From Saccoglossus kowalevskii (lineage: Eukaryota > Hemichordata > Enteropneusta > Harrimaniidae): a stretch of 53,689 nt of DNA. Position 1 is the stretch's first letter; every line of letters begins with the position of its first letter. Positions 33,508 to 45,280 of this stretch are shown here, one piece after another. Below the pieces are notes generated by a model, which saw only the letters and a list, made by a program, of their open reading frames with translations, ran no database searches and was not told where the DNA came from. The position numbers and the translations under genes are program-made. The stretch lies in contig NW_003139501.1 of the NCBI RefSeq assembly GCF_000003605.2, positions 1 through 53,689 of the forward strand. Direction: 5' to 3'.

Positions 33508-35260
33508 GCCCTGCTAGTGGAATTCATGCATTGTAGTATCAATTGCACCCTGTCAGTGTAATTCATGCATTGTAGTATATATTGCAGCCCTGCCAGTGGA
33601 ATTCATGTATTATAGTGTATATTGAAGCCATTTCAGTGGAATTCATGCATTGTAGTATCTATTGCAGCCCTTTCAGTGGAATTCATGCATTGTAGTATCT
33701 ATTGCAGCCCTGCCAGTGGAATTCATGCATTGTAGTATCTATTGCAGCCCTGCCAGTGGAATTCATGGATTGTGTTATATATTGCAGCCGTGTCAGTGGA
33801 ATTCATGCAATGTAGTATCTATTGCAGCGCTGCCAATGGTATTCCCGCACTATAGTATATATTGCAGCCCTGTCAGTGGAATTCATACATTGTAGTATCT
33901 ATTGCAGCCCTGCAAGTGGAATTCATACATTGTAGTGTATATTGAAGCCCTTTCAGTGGAATTCATGCATTGTAGTATCTATTGCAGCCCTTTCAGTGGA
34001 ATTCATGCATTGTAGTATCTATTGCAGCCCTGTCAGTGGAATTCATGCATTGTAGTATCTATTGCAGCCCTGCCAGTGGAATTCATGCATTGTAGTATCT
34101 ATTGCAGCCCTGCCAGTGGAATTCATGGATTGTATTATATATTGCAGCCGTGTCAGTGGAATTCATGCAATGTAGTATCTATTGCAGCCCTACCAATGGA
34201 ATTCCCGCATTGTAGTATATATTGCAGCCCTGTCAGTGGAATTCATACATTGTAGTATATATTGCACCCTGTCAGTGGAAATCGTGCTTTGTAGTACCTA
34301 TTGCAGCCCAGCCAGTGGAATTCATGCAGTGTAGTATATATTGCAGCGCTGCCAATGGAATTCCCGCATTGTAGTATTTATTGCACCCTGTCAGTGGAAT
34401 TCATGCATTGTAGTATATATTGCACCCTGTCAGTGGAAATCATGCTTTGTAGAACCTATTGCAGCCCTGCCAATGGAATTCATTCATTGTAGTGTATATT
34501 GAAGCCCTTTCAGTGGAATTCATGCATTGTAGTATCTATTGCAGCACTTTCAGTGGAATTCATGCATTGTAGTATCTACTGCAGCCCTGCTAGTGGAATT
34601 CATGCATTGTAGTATCTATTGCAGCCCTGTCAGTGGAATTCATGCATTGTAGTATCTATTGCAGCCCTGTCAGTGGAATTCATGCATTGTATTATCTATT
34701 GCAGCCCTGTCAGTGGAATTCATGCAGTGTAGTATATATTGCACCCTGTCAGTGTAATTCATGCATTGTATTATCTATTGCACCCTGTCAGTGTAATTCA
34801 TGCATTGTGTTATCTATTGCAGTCCTGTCAGTGGAATTCATGCAGTGTAGTATATATTGCACCCTGTCAGTGGAATTCATGCATTGTAGTATCTATTGCA
34901 GCCCTGCCAGTGGAATTCATGCATTGTATTATCTATTGCAGCCCTGTCAGTGGAATTCATGCAGTGTAGTATATATTGCAGCCCTGCCAGTTCAATTCAT
35001 GCATTGTAGTATCTATTGCAGCCCTGCCAGTGGAATTCATGCATTCTAGTATCTATTGCAGCCCTTTCAGTGGAATTCATGCATTGTAGTATCTATTGCA
35101 GCCCTTTCAGTGGAATTCATGCATTGTAGTATCTATTGCAGCCCTGTCAGTGGAATTCATGCAGTGTAGTGTCCATTGAAGCCCTGTCAGTGGCATTCAT
35201 GCATTGTAGTATATACTGCAGCCCTGCCAGTGGAATTCATGCATTGTAGTATCTATTGCA
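33508..35260 (+). repeat. 1,753-bp higher-order unit, copy 1
   Basis: CTGCTAGTGG at 33,508 recurs at 35,261. The unit is TATCAATTG, GTATTATAGTG with GAAGCCATTTCAG, two F rounds 360 bp apart (cores near 33,827 and 34,187), a GGAAATCGTGCTTTG / GTACC / CAGCCCAGCC passage, then a complete D block. It combines pieces also found apart at 14.4-15.5 kb and 20.4-20.9 kb. Confidence 0.9.
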
Positions 35261-36290
35261 GCCCTGCTAGTGGAATTCATGCATTGTAGTATCAATTGCA
35301 CCCTGTCAGTGTAATTCATGCATTGTAGTATATATTGCAGCCCTGCCAGTGGAATTCATGTATTATAGTGTATATTGAAGCCATTTCAGTGGAATTCATG
35401 CATTGTAGTATCTATTGCAGCCCTTTCAGTGGAATTCATGCATTGTAGTATCTATTGCAGCCCTGCCAGTGGAATTCATGCATTGTAGTATCTATTGCAG
35501 CCCTGCCAGTGGAATTCATGGATTGTGTTATATATTGCAGCCGTGTCAGTGGAATTCATGCAATGTAGTATCTATTGCAGCGCTGCCAATGGAATTCCCG
35601 CACTATAGTACATATTGCAGCCCTGTCAGTGGAATTCATACATTGTAGTATCTATTGCAGCCCTGCCAGTGGAATTCATGCATTGTAGTGTATATTGAAG
35701 CCCTTTCAGTGGAATTCATGCATTGTAGTATCTATTGCAGCCCTTTCAGTGGAATTCATGCATTGTAGTATCTATTGCAGCCCTGCCAGTGGAATTCATG
35801 CATTGTAGTATCTATTGCAGCCCTGCCAGTGGAATTCATGCATTGTAGTATCTATTGCAGCCCTGCCAGTGGAATTCATGGATTGTATTATATATTGCAG
35901 CCGTGTCAGTGGAATTCATGCAATGTAGTATCTATTGCAGCCTTACCAATGGAATTCCCGCATTGTAGTATATATTGCAGCCCTGTCAGTGGAATTCATA
36001 CATTGTAGTATATATTGCACCCTGTCAGTGGAAATCGTGCTTTGTAGTACCTATTGCAGCCCAGCCAGTGGAATTCATGCAGTGTAGTATATATTGCAGC
36101 GCTGCCAATGGAATTCCCGCATTGTAGTATTTATTGCACCCTGTCAGTGGAATTCATGCATTGTAGTATATATTGCACCCTGTCAGTGGAAATCATGCTT
36201 TGTAGTACCTATTGCAGCCCTGCCAATGGAATTCATTCATTGTAGTGTATATTGAAGCCCTTTCAGTGGAATTCATGCATTGTAGTATCT
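35261..36290 (+). repeat. 1,753-bp higher-order unit, copy 2 (partial, no D block)
   Basis: It follows copy 1 at a constant offset of 1,753, including GCCCTACCAATGG or GCCTTACCAATGG, GGAAATCGTGC and TATTTATTGCACC. Near 36,245 it lacks the CACTTTCAG monomer of copy 1, and the D block is absent. In the first F core it has CACTATAGTACATATTG, as at 14,575, where copy 1 has CACTATAGTATATATTG as at 20,717. Confidence 0.9.
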
Positions 36291-37370
36291 ACTGCAGCCC
36301 TGCCAGTGGAATTCATGCATTGTAGTAACTATTGCAGCCCTGCCAGTGGAATTCATGCATTGTAGTATCTATTGCAGCCCTGCCAGTGGAATTCACGGAT
36401 TGTAGTATTTATTGCAGCCCTGTCAGTGGAATTCATACATTGTAGTATATATTGCACCCTGTCAGTGGAAATAATGCTTTGTAGTACCTATTGAAGCCCA
36501 GCCAGTGGAATTCACGCAGTGTAGTATCTGTTGCAGCCCTGTCACTGGAATTCATGCATTGTGGTATTAAATGCAGCCCTGTCAGTGGAATTCATGCATT
36601 GTAGTATATATTGCACCCTGTCAGTGGAATTCATGCATTGTGGTATTAATTGCAGCCCTGTCAGTGGAATTCATGCATTGTAGTATATATTGCACCCTGT
36701 CAGTGGAATTCATGCATTGTAGTATATATTGCACCCTGTCAGTGGAATTCATGCATTGTAGTATATATTGCACCCTGTCTGTGGAATTCATGCTTTGTAG
36801 TATCTATTGCAGCACTGCCAATGGAATTCATGTATTGTAGTATATATTGCAGTCCTGTCAGTGTAATTCATGCATTGTAGTATCTATTGCAGCCCTGTCA
36901 GTGGAATTCATGCTTTGTAGTATCTATTACAGCACTGCAAATGGTATTCATGCATTGTGGTATTTATTGCAGCCCTGACATTGGAATTCATGTATTGTAG
37001 TGTCTATTGCAGCCCTGCCAGTGGAATTCATGCAGTGTCGTATCTCTTGCAGCCCTGTCAGTGGAATTCATTCATTGTGGTATTAATTGCAGCCCTGTCA
37101 GTGGAATTCATGCATTGTAGTATATATTGCACCCTGTCAGTGGAATTCTTGCATTGTATATCCATTGCAGCCCTGCCAGTGGAATTCATGAAGTGTAGTA
37201 TCTGTTGCAGCCCTGTCAGTGGAATTCATGCATTGTGGTATTAATTGCACCCTGTCAGAGGAATTCATTCATTGTAGTATATATTGCACCCTGTCAGTGG
37301 AATTCATACATTGAATATATATTGCACCCTGTCAGTGGAAATCATGCTTTTGTAGTACCTATTGCACCCC
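36291..37370 (+). repeat. T block with an irregular right part
   Basis: A run of consecutive 39-bp monomers spans about 36,600-36,790. S-like variants follow (GCACTGCAAATGG near 36,930, CCCTGACATTGG near 36,975). From 37,150 on, off-length monomers become frequent: GCATTGTATATCC near 37,152, CATTGAATATAT near 37,310 and GCTTTTGTAG near 37,347. Confidence 0.85.
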
Positions 37371-39100
37371 AGCCAGTGGAATTCATGCAGTGGTAGTATC
37401 TGTTGCAGCCCTGTCAGTGGAATTCATGGATTTGTGGTATTAAATGCAGCCCGGAAAGTGAATTCATGGATTGTAGTATATATTGCACCCTGTCAGTGGA
37501 ATTCATGCATTGTAGTATCTATTGCAGCCCTGTCAGTGGAATTCATGCATTGTAGTATCTATTGCAGCACTGCCAATGGAATTCATGCATTGTGGTATTT
37601 ATTGCAGCCCTGCCAGTGGAATTCATGCATTGTAGTATATATTGCACCCTTTCTGTAGAATTCATGCATTGTTGTATTAAATGCAGCCCTGTCAGTGGAA
37701 TTCATGCAATGTAGTATATATTGCACCCTGTCAGTGGAATTCATACATTGTAGTATATATTGCACCCTGTCAGTGGAAATCATGCTTTGTAGTACCTATT
37801 ACAGCCCAGCCAGTGGAATTCATGCATTGTAGTATCTATTGCACCCTGTCAGTGGAATTTATGCATTGTAGTATCTATTGCAGCCCTGTTAGTGGAATTC
37901 ATGCATTGTAGTAACTATTGCAGCACTGCCAATGGAATTCATGCTTTGTGGTAATTATTGCAGCCCTGTCATTGGAATTCATGCATTGTAGTGTCTATTG
38001 CAGCCCTGCCAGTGGAATTCATGCAGTGTAGTATCTCTTGCAGCCATGTCAGTGGAATTCATGCATTGTGGTATTAATTGCAGCCCTGTCAGTGGAATTC
38101 ATGCATTGTAGTATATATTGCACCCTGTCAGTGTAATTCTTGCATTGTAGTATCTATTGCAGCCCTGCCAGTGGAATTCATGAAGTGTAGTATCTGTTGC
38201 AGGCCTGTCAGTGAAATTCATGCATTGTGGTATTAATTGCACCCTGTCAGTGGAATTCATGCATTGTATTATATATTGCGCCCTGTCAGTGGAATTCATG
38301 CATTGTAGTATATATTGCACCCTGTCAGTGGAATTCATGCTTTGTAGTATCTATTGCAGCTCAGCCAGTGGAATTCATGCAGTGTAGTATCTGTTGCAGC
38401 CCTGTCAGTGGAATTCATGCATTGTGGTATTAAATGCAGCCCTGTCAGTGGAATTCATGCATTGTAGTATATATTGCACCCTGTCAGTGGAATTCATACA
38501 TTGTAGTATATATTGCACCCTGTCAGTGGAAATCATGCTTTGTAGTACCTATTGCAGCCCAGCCAGTGGAATTCATGCAGTGTAGTATCTGTTGCAGCCC
38601 TGTCAGTGGAATTCATGCATAGTGGTATCTATTGCACCCTGTCAGTGGAATTCATGCTTTGTAGTACCTATTGCAGCACAGCCAGTGGAATTCATGCAGT
38701 GTAGTATCTGTTGCAGCCCTGTCAGTGGAATTCATGGATTGTGGTATTAAATGCAGCCCGGAAAGTGGAATTCATGGATTGTAGTATATATTGCACCCTG
38801 TCAGTGGAATTCATGCATTGTAGTATCTATTGCAGCCCTGTCAGTGGAATTCATGCATTTTAGTATCTATTGCAGCACTGCCAATGGAATTCATGCATTG
38901 TGGTATTTATTGCAGCCCTGCCAGTGGAATTCATGCATTGTAGTATATATTGCACCCTTTCTGTAGAATTCATGCATTGTTGTATTAAATGCAGCCCTGT
39001 CAGTGGAATTCATGCAATGTAGAATATATATTGCACCCTGTCAGTGGAATTCATACATTGTAGTATATATTGCACCCTGTCAGTGGAAATCATGCTTTGT
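37371..39100 (+). repeat. 1,307-bp T/S higher-order unit, one and a third copies
   Basis: AGCCAGTGG at 37,371 recurs at 38,680 (offset 1,309). After two extra bases in the first copy (CAGTGGTAG, GGATTTGTGG), CCCGGAAAGTG at 37,450 recurs at 38,757 (offset 1,307), and CCCTTTCTGTAG at 37,647 recurs at 38,954. The CCCTTTCTG monomer is otherwise seen only in M blocks, so a piece of M appears embedded here. Confidence 0.86.
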
Positions 39101-40260
39101 AGTATCCATTGCAGCCCTGCCAGTGGAATTCATGCATTGTAGTATCTATTGCAGCCCGGCCAGTGGAATTCATGCATTGTAGTATCTATTGCAGCACTGC
39201 CAGTGGCCTTCATGCATTGTAGTATATATTGCAGCCCTGTCAGTGTAATTCATGCTTTATAGTATCTATTGCAGCCCTGCCAGTGGAATTCATGCATTGT
39301 AGTATATATTGCACCCTGTCAGTGTAATTCATGCTTTGTAGCATCTATTGCAGCCCTGCCAGTGGCATTCATGCATTGTAGTATATATTGCATCTCTGCC
39401 AGTGGCATTCATGCATTGTAGTATATATTGCACCCTGTTAGTGTAATTCATGCTTCGTAGTATATATTGCAGCCTTGCCAGTGGCATTGATGCATTGTAG
39501 TATATATTGTATCCCTGCCAGTGGCATTCATGCATTGTAGTATATATTGCACCCTGTCAGTGTAATTCATGCATTGTAGTATCTATTGCAGCCCTGCCAG
39601 TGGAATTCATGCATTGTAGTATCTATTGCAGCCCTGCCAGTGGAATTCATGCATTGTAGTATCAATTGCAGCCCTGCCAGTGGAATTCATGCATTGTAGT
39701 ATATATTGCACCCTGTCATTGTAATTCATGCTTTGTAGTATCTATTGCAGCCCTGCCAGTGGCATTCATGCATTGTAGTATATATTGCATCCCTGCCAGT
39801 GGCATTCATGCATTGCAATATATATTGCACCCTGTCAGTGTAATTCATACATTGTATTATCTATTACAGCCCTGTCAGTGGAATTCATGCAGTGTAGTAT
39901 ATATTGCAGCCCTGTCAGTGGAATTCATGCATTGTATTATCTATTGCAGCCCTGCCAGTGGAATTCATGCATTGTAGTATCTCTTGCAGCCCTGTCAGTG
40001 GAATTCATGCAGTGTAGTGTCCATTGAAGACCTGTCAGTGACATTCATGCAGTGTAGTATATATTGCACCCTGTCAGTAGAATTCATGCAATGTAGTATC
40101 TATTGCAGCCCTGTCACTGGAAATCATGCAGTGTAGTGTCCATTGCAGCCCTGTCAGTGGAATTCATGCTTTGTAGTATCTATTGCAGCCCTGCCAGTGG
40201 CATTCATGCATTGTAGTATATATTGCAGCCCTGCCAGTGTAATTCATGCATTGTAGTGTA
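39101..40260 (+). repeat. B/P block
   Basis: The B/P order follows 12,390-13,480: GCATCTCTGCC near 39,389, TGTATCCC near 39,508, GTCATTGTAATTC, a palindrome at 39,814-39,829 and GAAGACCTG near 40,027. GAAGACCTG is also found near 13,232 and 51,263. Private changes include GGCATTGATGC near 39,483 and GTGACATTC near 40,037. Confidence 0.84.
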
Positions 40261-40880
40261 TATTGAAGCCCTTTCAGTGGAATTCATGCATTGTAGTATC
40301 TATTGCAGCCCTTTCAGTGGAATTCATGCATTGTAGTATCTATTGCAGCCCTGCCAGTGGAATTCATGCATTATAGTATCTATTGCAGCCCTGCCAGAGG
40401 AATTCATGGATTGTATTATATATTGCAGCCGTGTCAGTGGAATTCATGCAATGTAGTATCTATTGCAGCGCTGCCAATGGAATTCCCGCATTGTAGTATA
40501 TATTGCAGCCCTGTCAGTGGAATTCATACATTGTAGTATCTATTGCAGCCCTGCCAGTGGAATTCATGCATTGTAGTGTATATTGAAGCCCTTTCAGTGG
40601 AATTCATGCATTGTAGTATATATTGCAGCCCTTTCAGTGGAATTCATGCATTGTAGTATATATTGCAGCCCTGCCAGTGGAATTCATGCATTGTAGTATC
40701 TATTGCAGCCCTGCCAGTGGAATTCATGCATTGTAGTATCTATTGCAGCCCTGCCAGTGGAATTCATGGATTGTATTATATATTGCAGCCGTGTCAGTGG
40801 AATTCATGCAATGTAGTATCTATTGCAGCGCTGCCAATGGAATTCCCGTATTGTAGTATATATTGCACCCTGTCAGTGTA
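40261..40880 (+). repeat. F block, exact 360-bp spacing
   Basis: Two F cores (AGCGCTGCC) start at 40,467 and 40,827, exactly 360 bp or nine monomers apart. The surrounding monomers are in the same order in both rounds: CCCGCATTG or CCCGTATTG, CATACATTG, GTGTATATTGAAG, two CTTTCAG, two or more consensus, GGATTG, CCGTGTCAG, GCAATG. Confidence 0.88.
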
Positions 40881-41777
40881 ATTCATGCATTGTAGTATCT
40901 ATTGGCCCCTGTCAGTGGAATTCATGCATTGTGGTATTAATTGCAGCCCTGTCAGTGGAATTCATGCATGGTAGTAAATAGTGCAGCCCTGTCAGTGGAA
41001 TTCATGCTTTGTAGTATCTATTGCAGCACTGCCAATGGAATTCATGCATTGTGGTATTTATTGCAGCCCTGTCATTGGAATTCATGCATTGTAGTGTCTA
41101 TTGCAGCCCTGCTAGTGGAATTCATGCAGTGTAGTATCTATTGCAGCCCTGCCAGTGGAATTCATGCATTGTGGTATCTATTGCAGTCCTGCCAGTGGAA
41201 TTTATTGATTGTAGTATATATTCCAGCCCTGCCACTGGAATTCATGGACTGTATTATATATTTCAGCCCTGCCAGTGGAATTCATGCATTGTAGTATATA
41301 TTGCACCCTTTCTGTAGATTCCATGCATTGTTGTATCTATTGCAACCATGTCAGTGAAATTTATGCATTGCAGTGTCTATTGCAGCCCTGCCAGTGGAAT
41401 TCATGCATTGTAGTATCTATTGCAGCCCTGCCAGTGGAATTCATGGATTGTAGTATCTATTGCAGCCCTTTCAGTGGAATTCATGCATTGTAGTATCTAT
41501 TTCAGCCCTGCCAGTGGGAATCGTGGATTGTAGTATATATTTCAGCCCTATCAGTGGGATTCATGCATTGTGGTATCTACTGCAGCCCTTTCAGTGGAAT
41601 TCATGCATTATAGTATCTATTGCAACCCTGCCAGTTGAATTCATGTATTGTAGTATCTATTGCAGCCCTTTCAGTGGAATTCATGCATTGTGGTATCTAT
41701 TGCAGCCCTGCCAGTGGAATTCATGCATTGTAGTATCTATTGCAGCCCTGCCAGTGGAATTCATGCATTTTAGTATC
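40881..41777 (+). repeat. M marker block, copy 4, plus private block
   Basis: A shortened TATTGGCCCCTGTC near 40,902 leads into a full M block (GCATGGTAGTAAATAGTG through GCATTGCAGTG near 41,370). The private block known from 201-593 follows. The region 41,185-41,777 equals 1-593 at an offset of 41,184 and includes the shared GGAATTTATTGATTG variant that the other M copies lack. It ends at a short CTATGCAG monomer. Confidence 0.9.
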
Positions 41778-42820
41778 TATGCAGCCCTGTCAGTGGAATT
41801 CATGCTTTGTAGTATCCATTGCAGCCCTGCCAATGGTATTCATGCATTGTGGTATTTATTGCAGCCCTGTCATTGGAATTCATGCATTGTAGTGTCTATT
41901 GCAGCCCTGCCAGTGGAATTCATGCAGTGTAGTATCTCTTGCAGCCCTGTCAGTGGAATTCATGCATTGTGGTATTAATTGCAGCCCTGTCAGTGTAATT
42001 CATGCATTGTAGTATCAATTGCAGCCCTGTCAGTGGAATTCATGCATTGTAGTATCTATTGCAGCACTGCCAATGGAATTCATGCATTGTGGTATTTATT
42101 GCAGCCCTGTCATTGGAATTCATGCATTGTAGTGTCTATTGCAGCCCTGCTAGTGGAATTCATGCAGTGTAGTATCTATTGCAGCCCTGTCAGTGTAATT
42201 CATGCATTGTAGTATCCATTGCAGCCCTGCCAGTGGAATTCATGCATTGTAGTATATATTGCACTCTGTCAGTGTAGTTCATGCTTTGTAGTATCTATTG
42301 CAGCCCTGCCAGTGGCATTCATGCATTGTAGTATATATTGCATCCCTGCCAGTGGCATTCATGCATTGTAGTATATATTGCACCCTGTCAGTGTAATTCA
42401 TGCATTGTAGTATCTATTGCAGCCCTGCCAGTGGAATTCATGCATTGTAGTATAAATTGCACCCTGTCAGTGTAATTCATGCATTGTAGTATCTATTGCA
42501 GCCCTGCCAGTGGAATTCATGCATTGTAGTATCTATTGCAGCCCTGCCAGTGTAATTCATACATTGTAGTATCTATTGCAGCCCTGCCAGTGTAATTCAT
42601 GCATTGTAGTATCTATTGCAGCCCTGCCAGTGGAATTCATGCATTGTAGTATCTATTGCAGCCCTGCCAGTGTAATTCATGCATTGTATTATTTATTACA
42701 GCCCTGTCAGTGGAATTCATGCAGTGTAGTATATATTGCAGCCCTGCCAGTGGAATTCATGCATTGTAGTATCTATTGCAGCCCTGCCAGTGGAATTCAT
42801 GTATTGTAGTATCTATTGCA
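41778..42820 (+). repeat. S then mixed block
   Basis: The S part (TATCTCTTGCAG, TATCAATTGCAG, CTGCTAGTGG) follows the order of 8,530-8,930, but carries CAGTGG where that copy has CGGTGG. The part 42,362-42,802 matches 3,450-3,890 at an offset of 38,912, including TATAAATTGCACC and TTATTTATTACAG. Confidence 0.85.
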
Positions 42821-44850
42821 GCCCTGCCAGTGGAATTCATGTATTGTAGTGTATATTGAAGCCCTTTCAGTGGAATTCATGCATTGTAGTATCTATTTCA
42901 GCCCTTTCAGTGGAATTCATGCATGGTAGTATCTATTGCAGCCCTGCCAGTGGAATTCATGTTTTGTAGTATCTATTGCAGCCCTGCCAGTGGAATTCAT
43001 GCATTGTAGTATCTATTGCAGCCCTGCCAGTGGAATTCATGGATTGTATTATATATTGCAGCGGTGTCAGTGGAATTCATGCAATGTAGTATCTATTGCA
43101 GCGCTGCCAATGGAATTCCCGCATTGTAGTATATATTGCAGCCCTGTCAGTGGAATTCATGCAATGTAGTATCTATTGCAGCCCTGTCAGTGGAATTCAT
43201 ACATTGTAGTATATATTGCACCCTGTCAGTGGAAATCATGCTTTGTGGTACCTATTGCAGCCCAGCCAGTGGAATTCATGCAGTGTAGTATCTGTTGCAG
43301 CCCTGTCAGTGGAATTCATGCATTGTAGTATATATTGCACCCTGTCAGTGGAATTCATGCATTGTGGTATTAATTGCAGCCCTGTCAGTGGAATTCATGC
43401 ATTGTAGTATATATTGCACCCTGTCAGTGGAATTCATTCTTTGTAGTATCTATTGCAGCACTGCCAATGGAATTCATGTATTGTAGTATATATTGCAGCC
43501 CTGTCAGTGTAATTCATGCATTGTAGTATCTATTGCAGCCCTGTCAGTGGAATTCATGCTTTGTAGTGTCTATTGCAGCCCTGCCAGTGGAATTCATAAA
43601 GTGTAGTATCTATTGCAGCCCTGTCAGTGGAATTCATGCATTGTGGTATTAAATGCAGCCCTGTCAGTGGAATTCATGCATTGAAGTATATATTGCACCC
43701 TGTCAGTGGAATTCATGCATTGTGGTATTAATTGCACCCTGTCAGTGGAATTCATGCATTGTAGTATATATTGCACCCTGTCAGTGGAATTCATGCATTG
43801 TAGTATCTATTGCACTCTGTCAGTGGAATTCATGCCTTGTAGTATCTATTGCACCTTGTCAGTGGAATTCATGCTTTGTAGTACCTATTGCAGCTCAGCC
43901 AGTGGAATTCATGCAGTGTAGTATCTGTTGCAGCCCTGTCAGTGGAATTCATGCATTGTGGTATTAAATGCAGCCCTCTCAGTTGAATTCATGCATTGTA
44001 GTATATATTGCAGCCCTGCCAGTGGAATTCATGTATTGTAGTGTATATTGAAGCCCTTTCAGTGGAATTCATGCATTGTAGTATCTATTGCAGCCCTTTC
44101 AGTGGAATTCATGCATTGTAGTATCTATTGCAACCCTGCCAGTGGAATTCATGCATTGTAGTATCTATTGCAGCCCTGCCAGTGGAATTCATGGATTGTG
44201 TTATATATTGCAGCCGTGTCAGTGGAATTCATGCAATGTAGTATCTATTGCAGCGCTGCCAATGGAATTCCCGCACTGTAGTATATATTGCAGCCCTGTC
44301 AGTGGAATTCATACATTGTAGTATCTATTGCAGCCCTGCCAGTGGAATTCATGCATTGTAGTGTATATTGAAGCCCTTTCAGTGGAATTCATGCATTGTA
44401 GTATCTATTGCAGCCCTTTCAGTGGAATTCATGCATTGTAGTATCTATTGCAGCCCTGCCAGTGGAATTCATGTATTGTAGTATCTATTGCAGCCCTGCC
44501 AGTGGAATTCATGCATTGTAGTATCTATTGCAGCCCTGCCAGTGGAATTCATGGATTGTAATATATATTGCAGCCGTGTCAGTGGATTTCATGCAATGTA
44601 GTATCTATTGCAGCGCTGCCAATGGAATTCCCGCATTGTAGTATATATTGCAGCCCTGTCAGTGGAATTCATGCAATGTAGTATCTATTGCAGCCCTGCC
44701 AGTGGAATTCATGCATTGTAGTATATATTGCACTCTGTCAGTGTAGTTCATGCTTTGTAGTATCTATTGCAGCCCTGCCAGTGGCATTCATGCATTGTAG
44801 TATATATTGCATCCCTGCCAGTGGCATTCATGCATTGTAGTATATATTGC
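42821..44850 (+). repeat. 2.0-kb F/T/F segment, copy 2
   Basis: This is the partner of 25,150-27,140. It holds one extra GCAATG monomer near 43,150 and private changes GCATGGTAG near 42,922 and CATGTTTTG near 42,960. F cores near 44,262 and 44,622 are 360 bp apart. The stretch equivalent to the indel-rich 26,885-27,025 is in perfect 40-bp phase here. Confidence 0.9.
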
Positions 44851-45280
44851 ACCCTGTCAGTGTAATTCATGCATTGTAGTATCTATTGCAGCCCTGTCAG
44901 TGGAATTCATGCAGTGTAGTATATATTGCAGCCTTGCCAGTGGAATTCATGCATTGTAGTATCTATTGCAGTCCTGCCAGTGGAATTCATGCATTGTAGT
45001 ATCTATTGCAGCCCTGTCAGTGGAATTCATGCAGTGTAGTGTCCATTGAAGCCCTGTCAGTCGAATTCATGCTTTGTAGTACCTATTGCACCCCTGCCAG
45101 TGGCATTCATGCATTGTAGTATATATTGCACCCAGTCAGTGGAATTCATGCAATGTAGTATCTATTGCAGCCCTGTCAGTGGAATTCATGCAGTGTAGTG
45201 TCCATTGCAGCCGTGTCAGTGGAATTCATGCATTTTAGTATCTATTGCAGCCCTGCCAGTGGCATTCATGCATTGTAGTA
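44694..45280 (+). repeat. Third copy of the 917-bp type unit
   Basis: GCACTCTGTCAGTGTAGTTC at about 44,730 starts a series matching 28,655-29,190 at an offset of 16,039, with GTCGAATTC, GTACC, CACCCCTGCC and CACCCAGTCAG. The left edge overlaps the 2.0-kb segment, so two duplication events meet here. Confidence 0.83.

Noticed and set aside
41460-41978. Second long open frame of 172 codons
   Set aside because: It is the duplicate of the first in the 41-kb private block, continued into TGG-bearing S monomers. No codon-level constraint or independent start signal is visible.
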